Shown one piece after another: positions 8,765 through 26,006 of a DNA stretch of 64,000 nucleotides. The stretch lies in contig NZ_QWEY01000006.1 in the NCBI RefSeq assembly GCF_003443995.1, positions 208,834 to 272,833 on the forward strand, given 5' to 3'. The notes under the pieces are model-generated. The model did not search any database, was not told where the DNA came from, and saw only the letters and a program-made list of their open reading frames with translations. This stretch comes from Pseudotabrizicola alkalilacus. GTDB taxonomy: Bacteria; Pseudomonadota; Alphaproteobacteria; Rhodobacterales; Rhodobacteraceae. The position numbers and the translations under genes are program-made. Each line of letters starts with the position of its first letter. Position 1 is the stretch's first letter.

Positions 8765-9960
8765 GACCACTTCGGCGATACCAACCCCAACAGATGCGCC
8801 ATATTCTTGATCCCGATCTTGACGTGGGCCATCGGCCGCGCCTTGACCAGAGATTTGTTCATATAAGCCTCGAACGTCAGCTTTTGAACATCAATGTCAT
8901 GGCACAGGCTGACAAAACGCTCGCGCCGGTCGTCGCTGCGGTAATAGGCATCCTGCATCGAGCGCAGGACCCGGAACACCGTGCCATGCTCGCGCATGAA
9001 CATCTTGCGCGCCAGCCGCAGATCCTTGGCCCGCCCCGACAGCAGTGCCGCCTGCGCCGCCGTCGCGGCCACGCGGCCCCCGGCCATGGCGTAGAAAATC
9101 CCCTCGCCCGACGAAGGGGCCACCACCCCCGCCGCATCGCCCGCCAGCACCACATCGCGGCCATTGTCCCAGCGGTCCAAGGGCTTGAGCGGAATTGGCG
9201 CGCCCTCCTTGCGGATGGTCTCACAGCCGGTCAGGCCAGACATGGCGCGCAAGGCGGCGGTGGCCACCTTCAGGTCAACCCCGTCCACCTCGGTCCCCAT
9301 GCCGACGCTCGCATGCTTGCCATGCGGGAATACCCAGCCGTAGAAATCCGGGCTGATCTTGCCGTCATAGATCACATCGCAGCGCATCGGGTCGTAATCG
9401 GCATTGGCGGCAAAGCCGCCTTCGGGGGCCTTGATAATCTCATGATAGGCGATGACGTAAGGAATCTTGTCACCGCCCGGCACCTCGGCCCGTGCCACGG
9501 CAGAGCGCGCGCCATCGGCCCCGATGACCAGCCGGGTGCGGCTGCGCCGCTCTTCTCCGCTGGCCTTGTCGCGCCAGATCACATGGGTTCCGGCCGCATC
9601 CCGCTCCACCCGCAGAAAGGTGCCGGTCAGCCGGTCGGCGCCATTCATCGCGGCGCGGTCGCGCAGGAATTCGTCGAACTCTTCCCGGTCGACCATGCCG
9701 ACATAGCCGCCCTCGATATGGATATCGACGGCGCGCCCCGTGGGGCTGATCATCCGGGCGGTGCGGATTTTTGCCACAAGCATCGCGTCGGGAATGTCGA
9801 AATCGCGGATCGCACGCGGCGGGATCGCGCCACCGCAAGGCTTGATCCGCCCGGCCCGATCCAGCATCGCCACCCGGTATCCCGCCCGCGCCAGATCTTC
9901 GGCAGCGGTCGCGCCCGAAGGCCCGCCGCCGACGACAAACACATCATACTGCATGGTCAC
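8761..9960 (-). CDS. bchP: Geranylgeranyl diphosphate/bacteriochlorophyllide reductase BchP
   Basis: Reduces the geranylgeranyl tail of bacteriochlorophyll to phytyl using NADPH and FAD. It has 399 residues. The N-terminal Rossmann FAD motif VVGGGPSG-ATAAEDLARAGY is followed by RIKPCGGAIP, the geranylgeranyl reductase family signature. Its start overlaps the stop of the PucC-family gene (9957-9960, ATGA). A second ATG two codons inside (9954) is an alternative start. It works just after bchG in the pathway. Confidence 0.96.
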   Translation of the reverse strand: MTMQYDVFVVGGGPSGATAAEDLARAGYRVAMLDRAGRIKPCGGAIPPRAIRDFDIPDAMLVAKIRTARMISPTGRAVDIHIEGGYVGMVDREEFDEFLRDRAAMNGADRLTGTFLRVERDAAGTHVIWRDKASGEERRSRTRLVIGADGARSAVARAEVPGGDKIPYVIAYHEIIKAPEGGFAANADYDPMRCDVIYDGKISPDFYGWVFPHGKHASVGMGTEVDGVDLKVATAALRAMSGLTGCETIRKEGAPIPLKPLDRWDNGRDVVLAGDAAGVVAPSSGEGIFYAMAGGRVAATAAQAALLSGRAKDLRLARKMFMREHGTVFRVLRSMQDAYYRSDDRRERFVSLCHDIDVQKLTFEAYMNKSLVKARPMAHVKIGIKNMAHLLGLVSPKWS

Positions 9961-11252
9961 TCTCCCGGAATGGCTATGGCAGGGGGCCGCGCGTCGCGCC
10001 CCCCTTTGGTCGCATCAATCACACGCAGGGCGATCAGGGCGGCGATCAGAAACAGACCCGCCTCGGCCAGAAACACCAGGCCAAAGGCAGTATTGGCAGG
10101 CAACCACAGTCGGAACAGATCAACACTCGCCGCGCCCAGCAAGCCGCCGAACCCGGCGGCAAGCGCTTGCGCCGCGCCCCACAGGCCCATGCGCGTGCCT
10201 TCGCGCGCGCCGCGCCCCTGCCCGGCAAGCGCCATCATCGAGCCGATGGCCGCCACCGCGAACATGCCGTTGAAAAAGCCCAGAGCGATCACCGCAGGCA
10301 CCAGCAGGCCGATGCCGGTCTGCCCCAGACCCGCAATCCCCGCCAGGGCGACCGCCGATCCGACACAGCCCGCCACCACCCAGTGCCGCAGCGTGCCGAT
10401 CCGCAGGCCGGTGGCGGCAATGCCGACTGCCAGCATGCCAAGGAACACCCCGCCATTCTGCGCGCCCGACAACTGGGTGCTTTGCCCGACGCCGTAACCG
10501 AAGACGAGGCCGGCATAGGGCTCCAGAATCAGCTCCTGCATGAAATAAGCGGTCATCGACAGGAACACGAACAGCGTAAAGGCGCGCGACTGCGGCTCGG
10601 CCCAGATCTGCGCCAGGCCTTGCCGAAACGGGGTCGGATCGGCCTCACGCTCGGCGATCACGTGGGATTCGATGCCCCAGACCGCCAATGTGGTCAGCAC
10701 CACTGCGCCAAGGGTCACGATGCCGACGATTTCCAGCAGCAGGACCGGGGTGTAATCCTTGAGGAAATGCCCAACCGTGCCCGCCGTGACGGCAATGCCG
10801 AAGATCATCATCAGCCATGTGATCGTCGCCGCTGCCGCCCGCCGCTCTGGCGCGGTGGCGGTGGCCAGCAATGCCAGCAGCGAGGTGCCGGATGCCCCCA
10901 CCCCCACCCCGATCAGCGCATAGGCCGCGACCGACAGCGCCAACCCGGCCACAGGCTGCGCCGGGATGATCACAACCCCAACCGCCGCCAGAAACGCGCC
11001 CGCAGACAGCGCCGCCATGCCACCGATGATGAACAGCGTCCGGTTGCCGCGGGTGTCCGACCGGAACCCCCAGTTGGGCCGGGTGATCTGGATGCCATAA
11101 TGCAGCGCCACCAGCAGCCCCGGCACCAGCGCGGGCAAGGCCAGCTCGACCACCATCAGCCGGTTCAGCGTGCTGGTGGTCAACACCACCACAGCGCCCA
11201 GACACATCTGCACAAGGCCAAGGCGGATGATCTGGAGCCAGCTGAGCTTCAT
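9957..11252 (-). CDS. PucC-family MFS transporter between bchG and bchP (Bch2 type)
   Basis: A 431-residue, roughly 12-helix membrane protein of the BCD/PucC branch of the major facilitator superfamily. Related proteins assist light-harvesting complex assembly or handle bacteriochlorophyll intermediates. The N-terminal IRLGLVQMCLGAVVVLTTSTLNR-type segment (residues 8-30) is the family hallmark and parallels LhaA encoded at 23716. It starts within an ATGA overlap with bchG (11249-11252) and ends in one with bchP, so the whole unit is tightly coupled. Its position between the synthase and the tail reductase suggests a role in pigment delivery, which is inference. Confidence 0.9.
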   Translation of the reverse strand: MKLSWLQIIRLGLVQMCLGAVVVLTTSTLNRLMVVELALPALVPGLLVALHYGIQITRPNWGFRSDTRGNRTLFIIGGMAALSAGAFLAAVGVVIIPAQPVAGLALSVAAYALIGVGVGASGTSLLALLATATAPERRAAAATITWLMMIFGIAVTAGTVGHFLKDYTPVLLLEIVGIVTLGAVVLTTLAVWGIESHVIAEREADPTPFRQGLAQIWAEPQSRAFTLFVFLSMTAYFMQELILEPYAGLVFGYGVGQSTQLSGAQNGGVFLGMLAVGIAATGLRIGTLRHWVVAGCVGSAVALAGIAGLGQTGIGLLVPAVIALGFFNGMFAVAAIGSMMALAGQGRGAREGTRMGLWGAAQALAAGFGGLLGAASVDLFRLWLPANTAFGLVFLAEAGLFLIAALIALRVIDATKGGRDARPPAIAIPGE

Positions 11253-12157
11253 CCCGCACCCCCCAGATTTCGCAGGGCAAAGGCGGCGATCATCATGCCA
11301 GAGACATAGAACACAATCCCGGTGCCGTTGTACCATGGCGCGTATTTCTTCGGGTCGCGGAACAGCCGCCGCATCGCCAGCACCTGTGCCAGCAGCAGCA
11401 GGATCACCGCCCCCGCATGCCAGGGCGCGCCCCAGATGAGCAAGAGCGCGATCACCACCGCCTGCGCCATCGCCATCGTGGTGCAGGCGATCCGCGCGGC
11501 CACCTCTGGACCCAGCACAACCGGCAAGGAGCGCACGCCATGCTGGCGGTCGCCTTCCAGCGCCTTGAAATCATTCAGTGTCATGATGCCATGCGCGCCA
11601 AGCGCATAGAGCAGTGCGATGATCACGACCTCAAACCGGGGCGCTGCTGACAGCAGCACCGCAGCACCCGTGAACCATGGCAGACCCTCATAGGACAGGC
11701 CAACCAGCCCTGGCCCCCACCAGCCCGAGCGCTTCAGCCGCACCGGCTCGGCCGAATAGGCCCAGGCGGCGATCACCCCGGCAACCGTCGCGCCAAAGCC
11801 CCACGGCCCCAGCAGCCAGCCGATGACGAGGCTCAGCACCGTCATCACCAGCGCAATATACAGGCCCCACCGACCCGGAATCCGGCCCGAGGGGATCGGG
11901 CGGCCCGGCTCGTTCACGGCATCCACATGCCGGTCGCACCAGTCATTCGCCGCCTGTGACATACCGCAGACCACCGGCCCGGCCAGCACCATGCCAAGGA
12001 TCACGATCCCCCAGTTCCCCGACAGTGCCGCCCCCGACGACACCGCGCCGCACAGATAGGCCCAGACCGGCGGGAACCAGGTAATCGGCTTGATCAGCTC
12101 CAGCATGGCGCGGGGCTGTGGGGTGGTACGGGCAAAGGGGGCGATGCTGACAGTCAT
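11249..12157 (-). CDS. bchG: Bacteriochlorophyll a synthase BchG
   Basis: A UbiA-family prenyltransferase that esterifies bacteriochlorophyllide a with geranylgeranyl diphosphate. It has 302 residues and multiple transmembrane helices. The two Asp-rich motifs NDWCDRHVDAVNEPGRPIPSG and LNDFKALEGDRQHG are present. The ATG at 12157 has no convincing Shine-Dalgarno and lies only 1 nt from a PpsR operator (12159-12176). The next in-frame ATG (12106) would remove the usual PRAMLELIKP lead, so I keep 12157. It is the first gene of the bchG-PucC-bchP-idi unit. Confidence 0.96.
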   Translation of the reverse strand: MTVSIAPFARTTPQPRAMLELIKPITWFPPVWAYLCGAVSSGAALSGNWGIVILGMVLAGPVVCGMSQAANDWCDRHVDAVNEPGRPIPSGRIPGRWGLYIALVMTVLSLVIGWLLGPWGFGATVAGVIAAWAYSAEPVRLKRSGWWGPGLVGLSYEGLPWFTGAAVLLSAAPRFEVVIIALLYALGAHGIMTLNDFKALEGDRQHGVRSLPVVLGPEVAARIACTTMAMAQAVVIALLLIWGAPWHAGAVILLLLAQVLAMRRLFRDPKKYAPWYNGTGIVFYVSGMMIAAFALRNLGGAG

Positions 12158-12158
12158 A

Positions 12159-12176
12159 TGTCAACTACACATGACA
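12159..12176. promoter_or_regulatory. PpsR/CrtJ-type operator (TGT-N12-ACA), bchG proximal
   Basis: A perfect TGT-N12-ACA site directly abutting the bchG start codon. Repressor bound here would sit over the transcript start or ribosome-binding region. It pairs with 12212-12229, 53 bp away. Confidence 0.75.
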
Positions 12177-12211
12177 ATCGAGAGTCGGGCAAGGGGTCGA
12201 AACACAAATAA

Positions 12212-12229
12212 TGTAAATTATACATTACA
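12212..12229. promoter_or_regulatory. PpsR/CrtJ-type operator (TGT-N12-ACA), bchG distal
   Basis: A perfect TGT-N12-ACA site, strongly dyad symmetric and AT-rich. On the minus strand it contains TATAAT, which could be the bchG -10 element. Binding would then occlude the promoter; no good -35 at 16-18 bp was found. Confidence 0.75.
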
Positions 12230-12281
12230 CATTCTGCCCAAGGCGTCAGATCAGTAGACCGTCAGGCTCTTGCAGACCACC

Positions 12282-12341
12282 GCCGGGGGGGCGCTTCGCC
12301 CCGCCCCGGACCCCCAAAGAGTATTTCAGCCAAGATGAACG
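12282..12341 (+). repeat. Dispersed hairpin-GTATTT repeat, copy 2
   Basis: A GC hairpin (GGGGGGGCGCTTCGCCCCG) followed by CCCC, AAAGAGTATTTCAG and CCAAGATGAA. It is the same architecture as the other copies, with a different tail (CCAAGATGAA instead of GACAGAAAATG). It sits just downstream of the ppsR stop, in the gap towards bchG. Confidence 0.6.
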
Positions 12342-12373
12342 GCCGAGCAAACAGGCCGAGACAGAACGTCGTA

Positions 12374-13762
12374 TCAGTCGCTGTCCTTGTTGATCAGCCC
12401 GTATTTGCGCAGCTTCACATACAGCGATTGCCGCGACAGGCTAAGCATATCGGCCGCCGCCACCCGGTTGTTGCGGGTCAGCTCCAGCGCGGTTTCGATG
12501 CACATTTTCTCGATGACATCCGTGGTTTCGGCCACAATGTCGCGCAGGGTGGACGAGCCGACCAGCTCCATCACATTGCGCATCCCCTCTTCATTCGGCA
12601 CGCCTGCGGGACGGCGCAAACTGTCCGCCCGGCTGACATCGCGCACCACCAGCGCCAGAACCGGATTGGGGCGGTCATTCAGCCAGCTGGCCGACAGCTC
12701 TACCGCCGTCTGCCCCGAGAAATCGGTGGTCAGCCGGGTCGCATAGAGCCGCAACTGCCCGGTGCGCTTGACGTTATCCATCAGCACCCGCAGATCGACC
12801 GCGCCGCGCGCCAGATAATCAGCCAGCGACCGGCCCCGGACCGAGGCGGTATTGGCGCTGTCGGTCAGGTTCAGAAACGCCTCATTGGCCGATACGATGA
12901 TGCCATCGGCATCGGTAAACACGATCCCGTCAACGCCATCCTGATACAGCCGCGCCAGATTGCCGGTCAGGTCATCGCCCTGCGGCGTCACCGTATCGGC
13001 ATGGTCGAGCTGGCACATCAACAACCGCTCACCCGCAGCGCGGAACATCGTCGGCGTCACCAGAAGCCGCTTTTGCGACCGGCGCGCCGATAATTCGATT
13101 GGCCCGGCACTTTCGGCAACGGCCAGATTGGCCATGCTTTCCAGAAACTCGCCCCGACGCCGGCCCTCAAACTCTTGTGCGATGGCAGCTCCGATCATAT
13201 CGGCCCGGCTGCCGCCCAGCAGGGTCGCCGCTGCCGGGTTCAGATCGGTGATCCGCCCGGTGGACATCGAGACGATGACAATCGGGTCGCGCCCCACCTC
13301 CATCAGCACGCGGTAGCGGGTGTCCGCCTCACGCTGCGCCTCATAATCCCGCTCCAGCGCCAGCTGCGCAGAAATCAGCTGTTGCTGCACCTCGGCAATC
13401 GGGCGCAGATCACGGCCGATCATCAGCACCGAGTCGTCGGACCCGATCCTGTGCAGACTGTAACGCACCGGAAATTCCCAGGCGGTCCGGTCGGCATGGT
13501 TCAGCTCGATCACCGCCGGGGTGCGCCGGTTGCCCAGATCGGCCAGCCGCGCCTCCAGCTTGCGCCAGCTTTCGGCAGCCAGAATCGATTGCAGCGAAAC
13601 GCCTTCCCAATCCGCAACCCGCGCCTGAATACCCTGCGCCGGGTTCACCAGAACCGAAACAACCTTGTGAGAGGGGGAGATCAAAAGCGCAAGATCACCG
13701 GCAGAGGCAATGATCTCGCCCAACAGTTCGGGCGCAATCAGCGGAAGCTTTCCACCGTTCAA
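12374..13762 (-). CDS. ppsR: Redox/light-responsive repressor PpsR (CrtJ)
   Basis: Aerobic repressor of bch, crt and puc genes that binds TGT-N12-ACA. Visible parts are an N-terminal PAS-like region, a glutamine-rich linker (RDLRPIAEVQQQL), two further PAS domains and a C-terminal Fis-type helix-turn-helix (ETALELTRNNRVAAADMLSLS). Counting from TTG at 13762 gives 462 residues with cysteines at 250 and 421. These match the two redox cysteines (251 and 424) of the 464-residue R. sphaeroides protein. GTG at 13813 or 13786 would add 17 or 8 residues that homologues lack. It is encoded downstream of its antagonist aerR on the same strand. Confidence 0.95.
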   Translation of the reverse strand: MNGGKLPLIAPELLGEIIASAGDLALLISPSHKVVSVLVNPAQGIQARVADWEGVSLQSILAAESWRKLEARLADLGNRRTPAVIELNHADRTAWEFPVRYSLHRIGSDDSVLMIGRDLRPIAEVQQQLISAQLALERDYEAQREADTRYRVLMEVGRDPIVIVSMSTGRITDLNPAAATLLGGSRADMIGAAIAQEFEGRRRGEFLESMANLAVAESAGPIELSARRSQKRLLVTPTMFRAAGERLLMCQLDHADTVTPQGDDLTGNLARLYQDGVDGIVFTDADGIIVSANEAFLNLTDSANTASVRGRSLADYLARGAVDLRVLMDNVKRTGQLRLYATRLTTDFSGQTAVELSASWLNDRPNPVLALVVRDVSRADSLRRPAGVPNEEGMRNVMELVGSSTLRDIVAETTDVIEKMCIETALELTRNNRVAAADMLSLSRQSLYVKLRKYGLINKDSD

Positions 13763-13831
13763 AAGGTGCCGTCCATCCGTAGTCACCTGACTATCCGTTC
13801 TTTTCCTGCACACCAGCCGGCGCGCTTTGAG

Positions 13832-14620
13832 TTATACTGCCATCAGGGTCCGCCTGGCGGTCAGGCCCAGAGCCTCCACCGCTTTTGGCAGATCGTTGGT
13901 CACGATATCCGCCCCTGACACAGCCGCAACGTCCTCCCCCCGTTCCAGTTCCAGTATCGCCCCTCCCAAGGCGATGCGCAGTCCGGCCGAAGGGTCTTCC
14001 TTCAGGGTTTTCACCAAGCCGGTGCAAGTTTCAAGCTTTTCGTGACAGGCAACCGAAATCATTGCACCGTCAAAACGCCGTTGCGCCAGAATTGCCGCAA
14101 GTTCTGCCTGTGTGGGCGCAATCCGCAGGCAGACCGATACCCCGTTGCGCCGCAACCATCCCGTCGCCACCACCGCGCCCAGCGTATGCTGCTCGCCCGG
14201 CGGCACGATCATCAGCACCGTCGCAGCCCCCGGTATTGCCGTACCACCAGCCACCCAGCCCTTGCTCACCTCATGCAGCAAGGTCTGCAGCCGGGCCGAC
14301 CCGATGCTCACCTCGGCAAACGAGGCAGTGTCATCTTCCCATCTGCGCCCCAGCCTGCGGGCCACTTCGGGGATATAGTGATCGGCCAGCATCCGGTCAG
14401 AGATTTTTGACCGCCTGAAATCGGACCAGAGCCGGTTCATCACGCCGGGATCACGAGACCGGGCCGCCGCCATCATGGCCGCCACCACCGGCTCTTTCAG
14501 CGTGGCACAGGCCGCACTGTCGCGCGCCGCGATTCTGGCCATCGCATCGGTCGCAAGCCGGGTAATACCCACACCGCTCAATCCGCGCAGCCCATCGACC
14601 GAAAAGTTGCCATCCTGCAT
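13832..14620 (-). CDS. aerR: Cobalamin-binding antirepressor AerR/PpaA
   Basis: Binds a B12 cofactor and antagonises PpsR/CrtJ in a light-dependent way. The C-terminal half is a cobalamin-binding fold. The preceding helical region has WEDDTASFAEVSIG, and EQHTLGAV carries the B12-ligating histidine. Starting at ATG 14620 (GGAG with a 6-nt spacer) this is His145, the number reported for the R. capsulatus long form. An ATG at 14638 and TTG at 14656 lie upstream. The gene reads leftward from the shared aerR/bchF control region. Confidence 0.9.
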   Translation of the reverse strand: MQDGNFSVDGLRGLSGVGITRLATDAMARIAARDSAACATLKEPVVAAMMAAARSRDPGVMNRLWSDFRRSKISDRMLADHYIPEVARRLGRRWEDDTASFAEVSIGSARLQTLLHEVSKGWVAGGTAIPGAATVLMIVPPGEQHTLGAVVATGWLRRNGVSVCLRIAPTQAELAAILAQRRFDGAMISVACHEKLETCTGLVKTLKEDPSAGLRIALGGAILELERGEDVAAVSGADIVTNDLPKAVEALGLTARRTLMAV

Positions 14621-14745
14621 CCCTGGCTCCGAAACCATCTTGCCGGTCCGCCTCAACAGCCGGACCGGACGACCGGCAGAACCGCACAGGATTTTTCCGA
14701 AAACAATGCGCTCCTGGCCCCGACTGTCACTCAGTGACCTTATAT

Positions 14746-14763
14746 TGTCAAATCAAATTGACA
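14746..14763. promoter_or_regulatory. PpsR/CrtJ-type operator (TGT-N12-ACA), aerR side
   Basis: A perfect TGT-N12-ACA site in the aerR/bchF intergenic region. It pairs with 14892-14909 (146 bp apart), a distance that would need looping if the sites cooperate. Confidence 0.75.
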
Positions 14764-14891
14764 CATGGCAGATAGGTCAAAACCAGCAAGCCACCCGCAA
14801 TCTTTTGAACAGGTAGCACAAACCCGTCAATCATGAGCCCAGATGACTGACATATACACCTGACAGGTCGCGCGCACTTCGCCCGCAATAC

Positions 14892-14909
14892 TGTAAGTTT
14901 ATGTTGACA
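14892..14909 (+). promoter_or_regulatory. PpsR/CrtJ-type operator overlapping the bchF -35 (TTGACA)
   Basis: A perfect TGT-N12-ACA site whose right end contains a consensus -35 hexamer TTGACA (14904-14909). A weak -10 candidate TAACCT follows after 16 bp (14926-14931). PpsR binding would directly block sigma-70 RNA polymerase at the bchF-N-B-H-L-M operon promoter. Confidence 0.8.
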
Positions 14910-14966
14910 CTTTCACGCTCGCGTCTAACCTGTAAGTGCCACAGACCAAGGGAGGGGCCGCGGCAC

Positions 14967-23048
<8,082 letters not shown>

Positions 23049-23050
23049 TC

Positions 23051-23719
23051 ATGACCGACTATGCCACCACCCGCGACCGGGTCGAGCACTACTTCGACCG
23101 CACCGCCACCAAGGTGTGGGAGCGCCTGTGCTCTGACGCGCCGGTCAGCCGGATCCGGCAGACCGTGCGTCAGGGGCGCGATGCGATGCGGGCGATGATG
23201 CTGGCGCAATTGCCCGCCGATCTGACCGGCGCGCGCATTCTGGATGCGGGCTGCGGCACCGGGCTGATGACGGCAGAGCTGGCCCGGCGCGGGGCCGAGG
23301 TGGTGGCGGTGGATATCTCGCCCCAGCTGATCGCGATCGCGCAAGGCCAGCTGGAAGCGCGTTTTGCCGGTCAAGTGACCTTTGCCGCTGGCGACATGAC
23401 CGATGCCGCCCATGGCCGGTTTGACCATGTGATCGCGATGGACAGCCTGATTTACTATCATGCCGCCGACATTACGGCGATTTTGCACCGGCTGGCAGAA
23501 CGCGCCAGCGGCAATCTGGTGTTTACAGTCGCCCCGCGCACGCCGTTCCTGATGGCGTTTTTCACGCTGGGCAAGCTGTTCCCGCGCGCTGACCGCTCGC
23601 CCACCATGATCCCGCATGCCTTTGACACGCTGTCGAAATCCACCGGGCAAGGTCTTGGCCGCGTGGGGCGGATCAGCAGCGGGTTCTACATCAGCGACTG
23701 TCTGGAGTACCGGCCATGA
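23051..23719 (+). CDS. bchM: Mg-protoporphyrin IX methyltransferase BchM
   Basis: Uses S-adenosylmethionine to methylate the ring C propionate of Mg-protoporphyrin IX, the product of BchHID. The 222-residue protein carries the SAM-binding motif ILDAGCGTGLMTAELARRGA and the later FDHVIAMDSLIYY. It starts 2 nt after bchL and overlaps lhaA by ATGA (23716-23719). Confidence 0.97.
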   Translation: MTDYATTRDRVEHYFDRTATKVWERLCSDAPVSRIRQTVRQGRDAMRAMMLAQLPADLTGARILDAGCGTGLMTAELARRGAEVVAVDISPQLIAIAQGQLEARFAGQVTFAAGDMTDAAHGRFDHVIAMDSLIYYHAADITAILHRLAERASGNLVFTVAPRTPFLMAFFTLGKLFPRADRSPTMIPHAFDTLSKSTGQGLGRVGRISSGFYISDCLEYRP

Positions 23720-25155
23720 TCCTGCGCAAGAAGGACATCGCGAAACTGGGCGGGGCGTGGATGCCCTTTGCCGATGCCGCCTCCGAGGGCCTGCCGATGG
23801 GGCAGTTGCTGCGGCTCTCGCTGTTCCAGATCTCGGTCGGGATGGCGACGGTCCTGCTCCTGGGCACGCTGAACCGGGTGATGATTGTCGAGCTGTCAAT
23901 TCCGGCCATGCTGGTGGCGCTGATGATCGCCATTCCGGTGCTGGTCGCCCCGTTCCGCGCGTTTCTGGGCCATCGCTCGGACACCCACCGAAGCGCGATC
24001 GGCTGGAAGCGGGTGCCTTACCTGTGGTTCGGCAGCCTGTGGCAGATGGGTGGCCTTGCGGTGATGCCGTTCGCGCTGATCGTGCTGTCGGGCGACCAGT
24101 ATCTTGGGCCACCTTGGGCGGGTGAGGTGCTGGCGGCGCTGGCCTTTCTGATGACCGGGCTGGGCATGCACATGACCCAGACCGCCGGTCTGGCCCTCGC
24201 TGCCGACCGCGCGAGTGATGAGACCCGGCCACGCGTGGTGGCGCTTTTGTATATCATGTTCCTGCTTGGCATGGGCGTGTCGGCGGTGATCGTCGGTTAC
24301 CTGTTGCGCGACTATGACCCGATCACGCTGGTCCGCGTGGTGCAGGGCTGCGGGGCGGCGACGCTGGTCCTGAACATCATCGCGCTGTGGAAGCAGGAAA
24401 AGGTCAGCCCCATGACCCGCGCGCAGCGCGAGGAACCGCGCCCACAGTTCCGCGATGCCTGGCGCGATCTGATGGCGGGCGGCACGGCGGGGCGGTTGCT
24501 GGCGGTGGTGATGCTGGGCACGCTGGCGTTTCAGATGCAGGATGTGCTGCTGGAGCCGTATGGCGGGGAGATCCTGGGCCTGTCGGTCGGGGCCACCACG
24601 CTGCTGACGGCCGCGTGGGCGGGGGGCGCGCTGATCGGCTTTTTACTCGCGGCGCGCTGGCTGACGCGGGGGCTGGACCCGTACCGCATGGCCGCGCGCG
24701 GCATTCTGGCCGGGATTGCCGCGTTTTCCTGCGTGATCTTTGCTGCCCCGCTCGACAGCACGCTGATCTTTTACACCGGCGCTTTCGGCATCGGCTTTGG
24801 CGGCGGGCTTTTTGGCATCTCCACCCTCACCGCTGCGATGACCATGCCTGCGCGCGGGCTGGCGGGCGCGGGTCTGGCGCTTGGCGCATGGGGGGCGGCG
24901 CAGGCCACGGCGGCGGGGCTGGCGATCCTGATCGGCGGCACCCTGCGCGATGTGGTCGGCCATCTGGCCAGCGCCGGAAAACTGGGTGCGCTGACTGACG
25001 CGAGCATCGGCTATTCCGCCGTCTATCACCTTGAAATCGGACTGCTTTTTCTAACGCTTATCGCCCTTGGCCCCTTGGTCAAGGTCAATATCCTGACCCC
25101 ACCGAAACCGGACGCCGACGGGGGCAAACTCGCCCTTGCCGACTTCCCCACCTGA
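23716..25155 (+). CDS. lhaA: PucC-family light-harvesting 1 assembly protein LhaA
   Basis: A 479-residue MFS/BCD-family membrane protein needed for LH1 assembly in Rhodobacter. About 12 hydrophobic helices are visible, with the family [23 protein letters not shown] start (residues 32-54) and a charged loop [15 protein letters not shown]. Its place between bchM and puhA is the conserved one. puhA begins 19 nt after its stop. Confidence 0.95.
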   Translation: MILRKKDIAKLGGAWMPFADAASEGLPMGQLLRLSLFQISVGMATVLLLGTLNRVMIVELSIPAMLVALMIAIPVLVAPFRAFLGHRSDTHRSAIGWKRVPYLWFGSLWQMGGLAVMPFALIVLSGDQYLGPPWAGEVLAALAFLMTGLGMHMTQTAGLALAADRASDETRPRVVALLYIMFLLGMGVSAVIVGYLLRDYDPITLVRVVQGCGAATLVLNIIALWKQEKVSPMTRAQREEPRPQFRDAWRDLMAGGTAGRLLAVVMLGTLAFQMQDVLLEPYGGEILGLSVGATTLLTAAWAGGALIGFLLAARWLTRGLDPYRMAARGILAGIAAFSCVIFAAPLDSTLIFYTGAFGIGFGGGLFGISTLTAAMTMPARGLAGAGLALGAWGAAQATAAGLAILIGGTLRDVVGHLASAGKLGALTDASIGYSAVYHLEIGLLFLTLIALGPLVKVNILTPPKPDADGGKLALADFPT

Positions 25156-25174
25156 CAACGCGGAGGACCATTCC

Positions 25175-25942
25175 ATGGTTGGCGTCACTTTCTTTGGCAA
25201 TTTCGATCTGGCAAGCCTGTCGATCTGGCTGTTCTGGGGCTTTTTCGCCCTGCTGATCTATTACCTGCAAACCGAAAACATGCGCGAAGGCTATCCGCTG
25301 GAGACCGAAGACGGTCTGCCCGCGCCCAATCAGGGCCCCTTCCCGCTGCCAAAGCCGAAAACATTCCTTTTGCCCAACGGCAAGGGCAGCGTAACCGTGC
25401 CCTCCGCCGAGAATGAGGCGGCGCACCGCCGCACCGATCTGGCGCTTGCCCGCACCGCCGTATCCGAAGGCTTCCCGCACGCCCCCACCGGCAACCCGAT
25501 GCTCGATGGCGTCGGCCCCGCCTCATGGGCTCCGCGCCGCGACGAGCCGGAACTGGATGGCCACGGCCATGCCAAGATCGTGCCGATGGCGCAGGCCCAT
25601 GGCTTTGCCGTCAGCGCCGGGCGTGACCCGCGTGGCCTGCCGGTGCAGGCCGCCGATCTGGAAGTGGTGGGTCGGATCTCGGATATGTGGGTCGATGCCC
25701 CCGAACAGATGGTCCGCTATCTGGAGGTCGAGCTGAATTCGGGCGAACGCCGCCTGATCCCGATGACCATGGCCCGGATCTGGGCCGACCGGGTGCGCGT
25801 GCGCGCGATCACCTCGGACCAGTTCGCCGGTATCCCGGCCACCAGATCGCTGACCACGGTGACCAAGCTCGAGGAAGACAAGATCTCGGCCTATGTCGCC
25901 TCGGGCTGGATGTATGCCACGAACCGCAAATACGGGTTCTGA
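25175..25942 (+). CDS. puhA: Photosynthetic reaction centre H subunit PuhA
   Basis: A 255-residue H subunit with one N-terminal transmembrane helix (about residues 11-33, [20 protein letters not shown]). It is followed by the [14 protein letters not shown] segment and a cytoplasmic beta-rich domain that caps the L/M core and shapes proton delivery to QB. The ATG at 25175 has a strong GGAGGA Shine-Dalgarno (25162-25167). The open frame begins 13 codons earlier, inside lhaA. A GC hairpin follows the stop before puhB. Confidence 0.98.
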   Translation: MVGVTFFGNFDLASLSIWLFWGFFALLIYYLQTENMREGYPLETEDGLPAPNQGPFPLPKPKTFLLPNGKGSVTVPSAENEAAHRRTDLALARTAVSEGFPHAPTGNPMLDGVGPASWAPRRDEPELDGHGHAKIVPMAQAHGFAVSAGRDPRGLPVQAADLEVVGRISDMWVDAPEQMVRYLEVELNSGERRLIPMTMARIWADRVRVRAITSDQFAGIPATRSLTTVTKLEEDKISAYVASGWMYATNRKYGF

Positions 25943-25949
25943 TCAAAAA

Positions 25950-25979
25950 GGGGGGCGGCGCGCGCCCGCGCCGCCCCGT
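25950..25979 (+). other. Intercistronic GC hairpin between puhA and puhB
   Basis: A perfect 9-bp stem: GGGGCGGCG (25952-25960) pairs with CGCCGCCCC (25969-25977), 10 nt after the puhA stop. It has only GTCTT after it, so it looks like a transcript-stabilising or partially terminating structure. It would raise puhA message over puhB-C. Confidence 0.7.
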
Positions 25980-26006
25980 CTTACCCGCAGATACGGAGGG
26001 TCTGAG

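Noticed and set aside
8794..10497. Long plus-strand open frame opposite bchP and the PucC-family gene
   Set aside because: It is a high-GC shadow: composition-driven His/Arg/Pro-rich product with no domain, fully antisense to two well-supported genes.
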